DNA of 46,065 nt from an uncultured Bacteroidota bacterium (GTDB lineage Bacteria; Bacteroidota; Bacteroidia; Chitinophagales; Chitinophagaceae). Below, piece after piece: positions 34,897 to 44,274 of this stretch. Below the pieces are notes generated by a model. That model was given only the letters and a program-made list of their open reading frames with translations. It had not been told where the DNA came from and made no database searches. Position 1 is the stretch's first letter. Each line of letters begins with the position of its first letter. The stretch is from NCBI GenBank assembly GCA_938008665.1, contig CALLKA010000051.1:1-46065 (forward strand), written 5' to 3'. The translations under genes and the position numbers were made by a program.

Positions 34897-37800
34897 ATGA
34901 AAAAAAACAAAAACTATGAAAGCAAGGGGATGTTAAAAGGAACATTATTTGTCTTAGTGCTATTTCTTACTGTTTTTAACTTTTTGCAATTGAATGCACA
35001 AAACGAAAACAGGAAAGTTACAGGTAGGGTGCTAAACCAATCGGGAGAGCCGCTATCTGGCGCTGTAATTAAGGTTTCTGGTAATAGCTCTGGGGTATTA
35101 ACAAACAATCAAGGGCAATTTATTATTCAAGTAGCCAACGAAAAGGCAAATTTGACTATTTCATTATTGGGGTATAATGATCAAACCCTTCAATTAAATG
35201 GTAAGCTTGAAGTTTCAATTGTGCTAGTTGAGTCTGCTTCGAATCTGGCTGAAGTTGTCGTGGTAGGTTATGGTACACAAAAAAAAGAGACCCTTTCGGG
35301 TGCCGTTTCTTCAATAAAGAGCGCCGATATTTTAACTACGAAAAGTACAAGTGTTGTAAGTGGTATTCAAGGTAAAATACCAGGGGTATTAATAAGACAA
35401 CAAACAGCTGAGCCGGGCACTTTTAATAGTATGGTCAATATCAGAGGTTTTGGTACTCCTTTGTTGGTAATTGATGGTGTGCCAAGGGATGGAATGTCTG
35501 ATTTTGAAAGACTAAATCCAGAAGACATTGAAAGTATTTCAGTTTTAAAAGATGCTGCTGCTGCAATTTATGGAATGAATTCAGATAATGGTGTATTAAT
35601 TGTTACAACCAAAAAGGGTACAAAGGGTAAAGCAAGATTTAATTATAGTTCATTTTATGGTGTTAAGAATCCTACTAGCATGCTAAAAAACGTAGATGCA
35701 TATACCTATAGAGTATTTAAAAATGAAATGAATATAAATACAAAACTTCCAATCGCATTTCCTCAATCAGAACTAGATAAATGGAAGCAAGGGTCGTTGC
35801 CTGGTTATCAAGATTATGATTGGTTTGGTGAAACAGTTAGAGATTTTACTTCTCAACAACAGCATAATTTATCAGTAAGCGGTGGAAACGATCAGGTAGT
35901 TTACTATACAAGTTTAGGATTTTTAACTGATGACGGGATATTAACAAGTAATATCCAACAATATAGAAAGTATAACTTTAGGAATAATGTAACATTTAAT
36001 ATGTCTAAAAATCTAAAAGCAACAATAACATTTGCTGGCAGATTTGATAATAATACAAGTCCACAGGGTTCTTATTTTTGGTTATTTAAACCTTTAATTA
36101 TTGCAGATAGGGGATTTTCTCCTTTTGTTCCCGGACAACCAACTCATGTAACGAGAATCCCTCCTGAGTTTACCAATCCTTATGCCTTAGCATCAGAAGA
36201 AATTTCTGGATATGAAAAATGGAGAAATTTCCAATATCAAAGCAGTGTTGATGTTACATATTCAGTTCCCTTTATTGATGGATTAAAATTGGGATTGTTA
36301 GGGGCTTATGATGGCAATATAAACAACTGGTCTAACTTACAAAGGGCCTACTTCCAATATGATTTTGTGACTGACGCTCCAACCATTCGCGGAGCCAATA
36401 GATACTCAAATTCCATGACTGAATTTTCTAGAAAAAATTTACAAGCATCGGCTAACTATAAAAAAACAATAAAAAACGATCATAATATTGGTGCGACAAT
36501 GGTGTATGAATTGAGATCATTAAGAACGGATTTAATTTCGGCAAATCGTAATTATGATGATGTTTACACTTATGATATTTTGAATCAAGGAAGTATAACC
36601 AACATGCAAAATGGGGGAGATAGAATTATTCAAAACTATTTGTCATATTTAGGACGTTTTAATTATGATTATAAAAGAAAATATTTATTAGAACTTGCTT
36701 TTAGAAATGATGGATCATATCGTTATGCGCCTTCTAAAAGATGGTCAATGTTCCCATCTGCGTCATTAGGCTGGAGATTGTCAGAAGAAGCTTTCATCAA
36801 GAAAAATTTCCCAGCAATTTCAAATTTAAAATTAAGGGGTTCTTATGGTTTAATGGGCGCAGATGCTGGCAATGCATTTGAATATTATGCAGGATATAAA
36901 TTTGGCCCTATTGATCAAGGATATGTTTTTAATAATAATGTATTAACAATGGGGATGATCCCACCAGGAGTTGTCAACGATAATTTAACTTGGATACAAA
37001 CTAAAACAGCCAATATTGGTATTGATTTAGAATTGTGGAATGGCAAGCTAGGAATAATAGCAGATGTATTTAGAAAAAATAGAAATGGATTGTTGGCAAA
37101 TAGAATTCAAAGTGTACCTAACACTTTTGGGGCATCTTTCCCTCAAGAAAATATTAACAGGGATATGGTTCAGGGTATAGAAATGATGATTTCTCATAAA
37201 GGTAATATTGGTAAATTAAAATACGACTTAAGCGCAAATGCAACTTATGCAAGAAAATATTTAATTTATAGTGAACGCGCTCCTTATCAAAGTACAATGC
37301 AAAAATGGAAAGATGTGTGGGGCAATGATCGCATACTTGGTAGAGAATGGGGCTACGTTTATAGCGGAAAGTACACTAATGTTACAGAATATCAAACGGC
37401 ACCATTATTGGGAGGATCATCGGGTAATTCATTAATGCTACCAGGTAGTAATAAAATTGTTGATGCAAATGGGGATGGAATTATTGACGGAAATGATCAA
37501 TTACCAGAATTTTGGTCTGGACAATATCAGGGATATGCAGGTAACCCGCCTTTGCAATATGGTATGAATATTAACATGTCATATAAGGGATTTGATTTAA
37601 ATATGTTATTTCAGGGGGCTGCTTTATTTACGATATACGCATCACCAAATGACGTGTGGGGTTATGGAAGATATCCGGGTTTATGGGAGATTTATACAGA
37701 CAGATGGAGATTACAAGATCCAACAATGAACCCATATGATCCTGCAGCTAAATGGATAGAGGGAAAATATCCTGCTTTGCGATCCAATTTTACAGGAACA

Positions 37801-38070
37801 ACAGATGGTTTAACTACAAAAGACTGGAGAATGAATGCCACTTACTTGAGGTTAAAAAGCGTAGAAATCGGATATAATATTCCTGAAAAAATTGTAAGTA
37901 AAGCAAAGATTCAAAATCTTAGAATATTTATCAATGGATTTAATTTATACACATTCGCAAATGAATATGCAAAGAATTTAGATCCTGAGAGAGAGGAGGG
38001 CGCATATACCGCTGATTTAACTTATCCATTAATGAGATCTTTCAATTTTGGAATCAATTTGAACTTTTAA
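34897..38070 (+). CDS. SusC/RagA-type TonB-dependent outer-membrane transporter
   Basis: Imports oligosaccharides across the outer membrane using TonB energy, together with the SusD lid. The protein is 1057 aa from ATG 34897. A signal peptide ends at about LQLNAQ. A carboxypeptidase-D-like N-terminal domain follows (VTGRVLNQSGEPLSGAVIKVSG), then the SusC signature VVVVGYGTQKKETLSGAVSS, the plug (IRGFGTPLLVIDGVPRDG, ILKDAAAA-like SISVLKDAAAAIYGM) and a long beta-barrel ending in the expected aromatic residue (NFGINLNF). ATG 34873 gives 8 more residues and cannot be excluded; 34897 (MKKNKNYES) is closer to a normal signal peptide start. The SusD gene follows after 12 bases. Confidence 0.94.
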   Translation: MKKNKNYESKGMLKGTLFVLVLFLTVFNFLQLNAQNENRKVTGRVLNQSGEPLSGAVIKVSGNSSGVLTNNQGQFIIQVANEKANLTISLLGYNDQTLQLNGKLEVSIVLVESASNLAEVVVVGYGTQKKETLSGAVSSIKSADILTTKSTSVVSGIQGKIPGVLIRQQTAEPGTFNSMVNIRGFGTPLLVIDGVPRDGMSDFERLNPEDIESISVLKDAAAAIYGMNSDNGVLIVTTKKGTKGKARFNYSSFYGVKNPTSMLKNVDAYTYRVFKNEMNINTKLPIAFPQSELDKWKQGSLPGYQDYDWFGETVRDFTSQQQHNLSVSGGNDQVVYYTSLGFLTDDGILTSNIQQYRKYNFRNNVTFNMSKNLKATITFAGRFDNNTSPQGSYFWLFKPLIIADRGFSPFVPGQPTHVTRIPPEFTNPYALASEEISGYEKWRNFQYQSSVDVTYSVPFIDGLKLGLLGAYDGNINNWSNLQRAYFQYDFVTDAPTIRGANRYSNSMTEFSRKNLQASANYKKTIKNDHNIGATMVYELRSLRTDLISANRNYDDVYTYDILNQGSITNMQNGGDRIIQNYLSYLGRFNYDYKRKYLLELAFRNDGSYRYAPSKRWSMFPSASLGWRLSEEAFIKKNFPAISNLKLRGSYGLMGADAGNAFEYYAGYKFGPIDQGYVFNNNVLTMGMIPPGVVNDNLTWIQTKTANIGIDLELWNGKLGIIADVFRKNRNGLLANRIQSVPNTFGASFPQENINRDMVQGIEMMISHKGNIGKLKYDLSANATYARKYLIYSERAPYQSTMQKWKDVWGNDRILGREWGYVYSGKYTNVTEYQTAPLLGGSSGNSLMLPGSNKIVDANGDGIIDGNDQLPEFWSGQYQGYAGNPPLQYGMNINMSYKGFDLNMLFQGAALFTIYASPNDVWGYGRYPGLWEIYTDRWRLQDPTMNPYDPAAKWIEGKYPALRSNFTGTTDGLTTKDWRMNATYLRLKSVEIGYNIPEKIVSKAKIQNLRIFINGFNLYTFANEYAKNLDPEREEGAYTADLTYPLMRSFNFGINLNF

Positions 38071-38082
38071 ATCTTAGATCAT

Positions 38083-40044
38083 ATGAAAAAAATATTTACA
38101 TACATATTAGTTTTAACATTTGGACTTGTGTTTAACGCTTGTAATAAAATTCTTGATGTACAACCATTAGATAGAGTTCCAGCATCACAGTTATTAACCG
38201 ATATTTCGGGAGTAAAAGTTTTACTAGCAAATTTATATAGCAGAATGCCCGTTGAGGATTTTGTATATAATCCAGGTGTTAGTTTTAACTATCACAGAAC
38301 AGCTGGATCTGGTTATATTGAACCTGGATTTGGCACCACTTTTTATACAGACGAAGCAACCTTGTCAACTGGTTCAGGCGCAGGACCTATAAACGATGGA
38401 TACTGGGCATATGATGCTATTAGACAAACAAATTTGTTTTTAGAACAATTACCAACCGTCTCAATGTCTGATGCACAAAGAAACGCATTGATAGCAGAGG
38501 GCCGATTTATAAGAGCATATATGTATTTTGGTTTAGTTAAACGCTATGGTGGTGTACCAATTATTGAAAAGTCACTTGAATATATTCCTGGATCTGATAA
38601 TGCAAATTTATTTGTACCAAGAAGTACTGAAAAACAAACATGGGATTATATTTTGTCTGAATTAACAGCTTCAGCAAAAACATTACCTGTAAGTTTTTCT
38701 TCAGTTGACGGCCCTTATAGAGCTACCAAATGGGCTGCGCTAGGTTTAAAATCTAGAGCTGCTTTATTTGCAGCCTCAGTTGCAAAGTATTGGGATAAGG
38801 CGCCATTATCTGGAGAAGCCGTAACACAAAAATTAGTAGGCGGCATGACTACAACAGACGCTGCCAACTACTATCAACAATGTATTGACGCTTCAACAGA
38901 GATTATCACAAGCTCTGGCAAAAAGTTGTACAAAGCAAACCCCGCAAATATTACAGATGCGATTAAAAATTTTCAAGATATTTTTCAAAATCCAACAATT
39001 GCAGACGAAGAAGTATTGTTTAAAAAAGGTTATATAGATGGAACTGTCACTTTATTACAAGGGCATTCAATAGATGTTTTTTATAACCCTTCACAAACAA
39101 ACCCTGGAGGATTATATTATGGTAGGTTTAGCCCAAGTTTAGACCTAGTTGATTTATTTGAAGACTATAAAGATAATGGAGAAGGAAAAAGCGCAATATT
39201 GGAAACAAGAACCGATGGTAACGAAACAGAATATATTGGAGATCCTACAAAAGTTGATGTTACGAAGCCTTATAAATTATATGATAATTTAAGTCAAATC
39301 TTTGCGAACAAGGATGCAAGATTGCACGCTAGTATTATAGTGCCAGGTTCAACATGGAAGGGAGTTAATATAATTATGCAGGGAGGTTTGATAAAACAAG
39401 ATGGCACTAAAATTGTATATACAAATGCTAGTGCTCAAGGAAAAGATGGTAAAACGTATTTTAGCTTAGGGGCTAGTGCATTAAGTGGTTTTTCCGCTTT
39501 TTCAGGTTTGGGTAGTTCGAGTGATCAAAATTTTTCAAACTCAGGCTTTACTTTAAAAAAGTTTCTACAGGAGGGTAAAAATGTATTGGGGACTTATTTT
39601 AGTTCTACTACGGATTTTATTGATATTCGTATGGGAGAAATTTATCTAAATTATGCAGAATCAGTAATAGAAAGTGGCAAAGGAGATGCGAGCTTAGCCG
39701 CTACATATTTGAATGCTATAAGAAAAAGAGCAGGGCATACAGATAATATAACTGCGACAGTTGAAAATATTCTAAAAGAAAGAAGAGTAGAAATGGCATT
39801 TGAAGGAGGAAGATATTGGGATTTAATAAGACGCAGGGATAATCACAATGTATTTAAATCAACAAAAAGAAAAATATTGGTTCCAATGTTGGATTTAAGA
39901 CAAACAACACCTAAATACATCTTCGTTAGAGCTAACAATTATTACGACGAGAGAGCAAATGGTCAAAACTTCCAATTGTGGTCTTATTATAAAGGTATTC
40001 CTGGTGTGAGTACTAATAAGTTGGTCCAAAATCCTCAATATTAA
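38083..40044 (+). CDS. SusD/RagB-type glycan-binding lipoprotein
   Basis: Surface lipoprotein that forms the lid of the SusC transporter and binds the glycan. The 653-aa protein starts with a lipoprotein signal (MKKIFTYILVLTFGLVFNAC, lipid-anchored at Cys20, followed by NKILDVQPLDRVP). The SusD family signatures are visible: ALIAEGRFIRAYMYFGLVKRYGGVPII in the first TPR part, ALGLKSRAALFAA, and at the end FIDIRMGEIYLNYAESVIESG, YLNAIRKRAGH and ERRVEMAFEGGRYWDLIRR. It is longer than many SusD proteins (about 500-600 aa). The DUF3823 gene follows at 18 bases. Confidence 0.94.
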   Translation: MKKIFTYILVLTFGLVFNACNKILDVQPLDRVPASQLLTDISGVKVLLANLYSRMPVEDFVYNPGVSFNYHRTAGSGYIEPGFGTTFYTDEATLSTGSGAGPINDGYWAYDAIRQTNLFLEQLPTVSMSDAQRNALIAEGRFIRAYMYFGLVKRYGGVPIIEKSLEYIPGSDNANLFVPRSTEKQTWDYILSELTASAKTLPVSFSSVDGPYRATKWAALGLKSRAALFAASVAKYWDKAPLSGEAVTQKLVGGMTTTDAANYYQQCIDASTEIITSSGKKLYKANPANITDAIKNFQDIFQNPTIADEEVLFKKGYIDGTVTLLQGHSIDVFYNPSQTNPGGLYYGRFSPSLDLVDLFEDYKDNGEGKSAILETRTDGNETEYIGDPTKVDVTKPYKLYDNLSQIFANKDARLHASIIVPGSTWKGVNIIMQGGLIKQDGTKIVYTNASAQGKDGKTYFSLGASALSGFSAFSGLGSSSDQNFSNSGFTLKKFLQEGKNVLGTYFSSTTDFIDIRMGEIYLNYAESVIESGKGDASLAATYLNAIRKRAGHTDNITATVENILKERRVEMAFEGGRYWDLIRRRDNHNVFKSTKRKILVPMLDLRQTTPKYIFVRANNYYDERANGQNFQLWSYYKGIPGVSTNKLVQNPQY

Positions 40045-40062
40045 TTTGTAAAAGAAAACAGT

Positions 40063-40791
40063 ATGAAAAAAATATTTAACCAAATCGTCTACATCTTTTT
40101 ATTAGTTGTAGTATTTGCTTCCTGTGAAAAGGATAATATGCCCGGACCAAATTCGAAAGTATTTGGCATAATAAAGGATAAGGTAACTGGCCTTCCAGTT
40201 GAAACCGAATTAATTAATGGATCATCTATAGAGGCATTTGAACAAGGCTATGCAACACCCGTTTCACAAAAATGGCTAATAAAAAATAGTGGAGAATATC
40301 GCAATGATTTAGTTTTTGCTAATAAATATAATTTTGAATTGCGCAATAGCAATTTTTTCCCTATTTCCGTTTTAGATTATACGATAATCCCGGGTGACAA
40401 CAACCTTGATTTTAGTGTAGACCCCTATATTCGAATTAAGAATTGTAAAATTGTGTATGATCCTGCAAGCAAAAAAGTAAATGCAACTTTTAATCTAGAA
40501 GCGGGCACTAGTGCTGTTAAGCTTAAATCCGTTCGCCTTTATGCTTTTAGTGATATGTATGTTGGTGAGGCAATTAAATTTGGCACGGCAGGGAGTGCTT
40601 TTAGCCAAGCGTTTACACCATCAAAAGTTATTGATAATAGTCAAATCACTCTTTCAATAGATGTCGCAGCCAATCCAACTTTATTTTTAACTGGGAGGGA
40701 TTACTTTTTTAGGGTGGGTGCATTAGCTGATTTAACAGGTGTTGGTACAATAAGATCAAATTACGCACCTTATGTAAAAATAAGTTTATAA
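40063..40791 (+). CDS. DUF3823 surface lipoprotein
   Basis: A 242-aa lipoprotein (lipobox FASC, Cys about residue 22) of the DUF3823 family, typically found just after susD in Bacteroidota glycan loci. The N-terminal half has a carboxypeptidase-regulatory/transthyretin-like fold (VFGIIKDKVTGLPVETELINGSS, SGEYRNDLVFANKYNFEL) and the second half a beta-sandwich (YIRIKNCKIVYDPASKKVNATFNLEAG, RDYFFRVGALADLTGVGTIRSNYAPYVKI). It probably acts as a surface glycan-binding protein. It is the last gene before a terminator-like hairpin. Confidence 0.88.
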   Translation: MKKIFNQIVYIFLLVVVFASCEKDNMPGPNSKVFGIIKDKVTGLPVETELINGSSIEAFEQGYATPVSQKWLIKNSGEYRNDLVFANKYNFELRNSNFFPISVLDYTIIPGDNNLDFSVDPYIRIKNCKIVYDPASKKVNATFNLEAGTSAVKLKSVRLYAFSDMYVGEAIKFGTAGSAFSQAFTPSKVIDNSQITLSIDVAANPTLFLTGRDYFFRVGALADLTGVGTIRSNYAPYVKISL

Positions 40792-40841
40792 ATTATTTAC
40801 ATAAATAGTTTATTGCTAATTGCTTATCGGAGTTTAAGCAA

Positions 40842-40886
40842 AAAAAATACAGAGGGTAGCGCAAGCAATCACTCTGTATTTTTTTT
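40842..40886 (+). terminator. Terminator or attenuator inside the glycan locus
   Basis: AAAAAATACAGAG pairs with CTCTGTATTTTTTT across a 17-base loop, ending in a run of eight T. It lies between the DUF3823 gene (stop 40791) and the glycoside hydrolase (start 40912), in the same direction. It would lower expression of the enzymes relative to the susCD part of the operon, or separate two transcripts. Confidence 0.82.
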
Positions 40887-40911
40887 GAATTAAAATATAA
40901 AAAAGACGAAT

Positions 40912-42165
40912 ATGAAATTTTATTTAACGCTTTTGTCTGTCATTTTTGTAAACTATCTGATGTCTCAAAATAGTGCTGTAAGTCAATTGAAAGACGAACT
41001 CATTATAAAAAAAATCGAATCATTTCAACCTCTAAATGGAGCAAAAATTCCATTAGATATAAGAAATAGATTGGGTGCAACACATGTTGCAGGGAAGTAT
41101 TATTTTACAAAAGAGCCTTATTTAATTGAAGGTGCAAAAAAAATGATTGATTTAGGGTATGGCGTAATAAAATTATGGTTTAGAAAAAATGGCGGTGGCT
41201 ATCCATATAATTCCAGCTGGGATATCTCACAAAGTATTTCTCTTAAAGAATTGGCAAAACATCCATATTGGGAACAAGTATTTAATATGCCTTTTAATAC
41301 AATCGCGTTAAGTGTTGATGGCGCAGGAATTAAAACAACCGATTCATCTGCGGCAGCTGAAAAAGAAGATATATACCAATTAACTAAGTATCTACTTGAA
41401 AAATATAAAGATAAAGACGTCACATTTATTATACATAATTGGGAGGGAGATTGGATGTTAAGAGGTGGCACAGGAAGTTATGCAAGATGGTCTCGCAAAC
41501 CAGGCGAATTAATAAAAGCAGTAGATGGAGATCGACTTACAGTATTAGTACCTTCTGATTCATTAGATCGTATTAACGCGATGGCAAAATGGTTTAAAGC
41601 AAGGCAAGATGGTATTAATCGAGCAAGAAACGAAGTAAAACATTCAAAATGTAAAGTATATCATGCAGTTGAAGCAAATAAAACTTACGACAGCATGGAT
41701 GGAATTCCAGGGATTATAAATTCCGTTTTACCCTTGATAGAAACTGATATGGTTTCATGGTCAAGTTATGATGGACTAGATGCAACAGGTTTAAAATTGT
41801 ATAAGGGAATTGAATATATAAAAAATTTTATTCATCCAACTCCATATATGAAAGGTAAGAAGGTTGTTTTTTTAGGAGAAATAGGCATTCCAGAACAAAG
41901 ATATGAAGGACTTACTGATTACGAATCTGTAGTAAGAAGATGGGACGCATATTTGGGGGTATGTGAAGCTTTACAAGTGCCTTATATAATTCAATGGGAA
42001 TTGTATTGTAATGAACCTAAAAACGAAGAATTAAGAAAATTAAATAATGTTAGAACTACTGAAGAAATGAGGGGATTCTGGCTAATTCGTCCAGATGGCA
42101 CACTTGGTTTTGCCGGTGATTATTTTAATAAAGTTTTAAAAAATGCTGGAAGTTTTTTAAAATAA
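40912..42165 (+). CDS. Secreted putative clan GH-A glycoside hydrolase
   Basis: A 417-aa exported protein with a signal peptide (MKFYLTLLSVIFVNYLMSQ). The layout is a TIM barrel: GYGVIKLWFRKN at an early strand, KDVTFIIHNWEGDWM at strand 4 with E178 at the position of an acid/base, KVYHAVEANKTYD at strand 5 or 6, DMVSWSSYDGLD, and KVVFLGEIGIPE at strand 7 with E323 as candidate nucleophile. This spacing fits clan GH-A (GH5-, GH30- or GH53-like), but I cannot name a CAZy family, and the HNWEGDW form is unusual. It lies 12 bases before the lyase gene, in the same operon. Its substrate is unknown. Confidence 0.6.
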   Translation: MKFYLTLLSVIFVNYLMSQNSAVSQLKDELIIKKIESFQPLNGAKIPLDIRNRLGATHVAGKYYFTKEPYLIEGAKKMIDLGYGVIKLWFRKNGGGYPYNSSWDISQSISLKELAKHPYWEQVFNMPFNTIALSVDGAGIKTTDSSAAAEKEDIYQLTKYLLEKYKDKDVTFIIHNWEGDWMLRGGTGSYARWSRKPGELIKAVDGDRLTVLVPSDSLDRINAMAKWFKARQDGINRARNEVKHSKCKVYHAVEANKTYDSMDGIPGIINSVLPLIETDMVSWSSYDGLDATGLKLYKGIEYIKNFIHPTPYMKGKKVVFLGEIGIPEQRYEGLTDYESVVRRWDAYLGVCEALQVPYIIQWELYCNEPKNEELRKLNNVRTTEEMRGFWLIRPDGTLGFAGDYFNKVLKNAGSFLK

Positions 42166-42177
42166 AAAACATTTAAA

Positions 42178-44274
42178 ATGGCGATAAGATTTTTGTTGTT
42201 AATTACAATTTTTTTCAATTTTACCTTTTGTACTAAAAAGGAATCAATAAAAGATATTTCTACCGTTATTGTACCTCCGTCTTCTAATAACAATAACAAT
42301 TCAAATTTTCCAATAGACGCAGTAACACCAATCTATCAATCAATTGTAAAAGACTGTTTTAGAGGGACTGGATTGAAAAATATACACCCAAGGCTTTTGT
42401 TTAATGCATCAGATATAGAACAGATTAAGTCTAATGCAATAACTGATCCTTTTGCAAAAGGAACGTATGATGGGATTTTAACAAAGGCTAATTCTTTATT
42501 GACGAGTCCACTACTCACTTATGGCTTAGATGCTGCTGGATTAAGAATTACAAACATTCATACTTTTGTCAATGATCAACTACCCTATTTAGTGCTAGCA
42601 TATCAATTTACAAAAGATATAAAATATGCAAAAAGATGTTGGGATCAATTAGAGCTAATGACAAATTTTCCCGATTGGGGAGCTAATAGACATTTTTTAG
42701 ATGCTGGTATAGCGGCAAAAGGAATCGCTATAGCATATGATGGTTTATATGATTATCTAACAGTTTCACAAAGATTGTTGTTATATAATGCCGTGAAAGC
42801 AAATGTGTTACAGCCTGGTAAGTCACAAATTGAAACAAATACGGGTGTGTTTAAATGGTATTTAACAAATGATAATTGGAATGGAATTTGTCATGGTGGT
42901 ATGATTATGGCAAGTTTAGCGACCTATGAACAAGATTCTTCATTCAATAGTAGTGTTATTTCTTTAGCAGCCAATGGAATTGAAAAATATATAAATTCAT
43001 TAGAGCCGGATGGTGCTAGCGAAGAGGGATTATCCTATTGGGATTACGGCTTAAGCAACACAATTTTAGCATTTGAAAGTATGAAACGTTGTTTAACATC
43101 CACTTTTGGACTAACGTCAAAAAATGGTTTTAAAAAAACAGGTTGGTTTCCTTATAATATGTCAGGACCGGTTGCTACAACTTCCATCGGAGATGATTAC
43201 TTATATAATGGGAAAGCTTACAAGCTAACTTCTTATTTCTGGTATGGAAATTTTTTTAATGATGCAAATTTTGCTAAAACACATTATGATGCTTGTAATA
43301 CTATAAATGCAAATAAAACAGATAAGATGCATGGTTGGATTGACTTGCTTTATTATAATAAATCACTAATTGATAAAGGCTCTGGCTTTACATTTCCGTT
43401 AAATGGTAATTATGCAGGAGTAGATTATATGTATATATCAGAAAATAATACAGAAAATGCAATGTATATTGGCATGCATGGTGGTGACAATAATGCAAGC
43501 CATGGACATTTAGATGCAGGCTCTTTTTATATGCAATCATTAGGTGAAATATGGGCAGCGGGTAATTTAGGTAGAGAAAATAATTATCAATCAGATTATT
43601 TCAATCTCACAGCTCCATTTTATAATGATGGCCCAACAAAGACTGCTAATACAATTGGAAGATTTTATTATTATCGCATTAGAAGCGAAGGGAAGAATTG
43701 TTTAATCATTAATCCTGATGCAAGACCAGAACAAAATCCGAACGGAAAAGCTACTTTGATTAAAGAGTCTAATGACAATTCTGGCGGATATTATATAATT
43801 GATTTAACATCTAACTACTCAAGAGATGTTACTTATTATAAAAGAGGCATTAAATTAAACAGGGCTAAGGCTGTAATGACTGTTCAAGATGAGTTTGCTC
43901 CAATAAATAAAAATTCTACTATATATTGGATTATGCATAGCCCAGCAACCGATGGATTATCAATTAGTATAGATGGCAAAGTTGCTACTTTATCCAAAAA
44001 TGGAAAAAAATATTTTGCTAGAATTCTATCACCTACAGAAGCTACTTTTTCATTAACGAATCGATCTACGAATAGTATTAATTATTTGTCCGAAACAAAA
44101 GATATTTTCAGTCAAAGTATGCTTAATAAAAATGGATTTAATATTTACTATGGGAAATTGGAAATTAAACTAACAAATGTATCAAATTCTACAAATATTA
44201 GTGTTTCATTTTCAGCAAACAATCTTAATGAAAATATTTTAAAGCCCTTAGAATCATGGACTTCAAGCAATTAA
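42178..44274 (+). CDS. Heparinase II/III-type polysaccharide lyase lipoprotein
   Basis: A 698-aa lipoprotein (lipobox in FNFTFCTKK) that by family breaks uronic-acid-containing polysaccharides by beta-elimination. After a short Asn/Ser-rich linker comes an alpha/alpha-toroid (about 60-370, NIHPRLLFNASDIEQIK, NDNWNGICHGGMIMASL, EEGLSYWDYG), and then the heparinase II/III beta-sandwich. The signature NNASHGHLDAGSFYM (H442 and H444 likely metal or substrate contact) is clear. The likely tyrosine acids are in the SYWDYG region. The substrate class (heparin-like, alginate-like or other) cannot be read from the sequence. It is preceded by the hydrolase and overlaps the next gene by 19 bases. Confidence 0.85.
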   Translation: MAIRFLLLITIFFNFTFCTKKESIKDISTVIVPPSSNNNNNSNFPIDAVTPIYQSIVKDCFRGTGLKNIHPRLLFNASDIEQIKSNAITDPFAKGTYDGILTKANSLLTSPLLTYGLDAAGLRITNIHTFVNDQLPYLVLAYQFTKDIKYAKRCWDQLELMTNFPDWGANRHFLDAGIAAKGIAIAYDGLYDYLTVSQRLLLYNAVKANVLQPGKSQIETNTGVFKWYLTNDNWNGICHGGMIMASLATYEQDSSFNSSVISLAANGIEKYINSLEPDGASEEGLSYWDYGLSNTILAFESMKRCLTSTFGLTSKNGFKKTGWFPYNMSGPVATTSIGDDYLYNGKAYKLTSYFWYGNFFNDANFAKTHYDACNTINANKTDKMHGWIDLLYYNKSLIDKGSGFTFPLNGNYAGVDYMYISENNTENAMYIGMHGGDNNASHGHLDAGSFYMQSLGEIWAAGNLGRENNYQSDYFNLTAPFYNDGPTKTANTIGRFYYYRIRSEGKNCLIINPDARPEQNPNGKATLIKESNDNSGGYYIIDLTSNYSRDVTYYKRGIKLNRAKAVMTVQDEFAPINKNSTIYWIMHSPATDGLSISIDGKVATLSKNGKKYFARILSPTEATFSLTNRSTNSINYLSETKDIFSQSMLNKNGFNIYYGKLEIKLTNVSNSTNISVSFSANNLNENILKPLESWTSSN

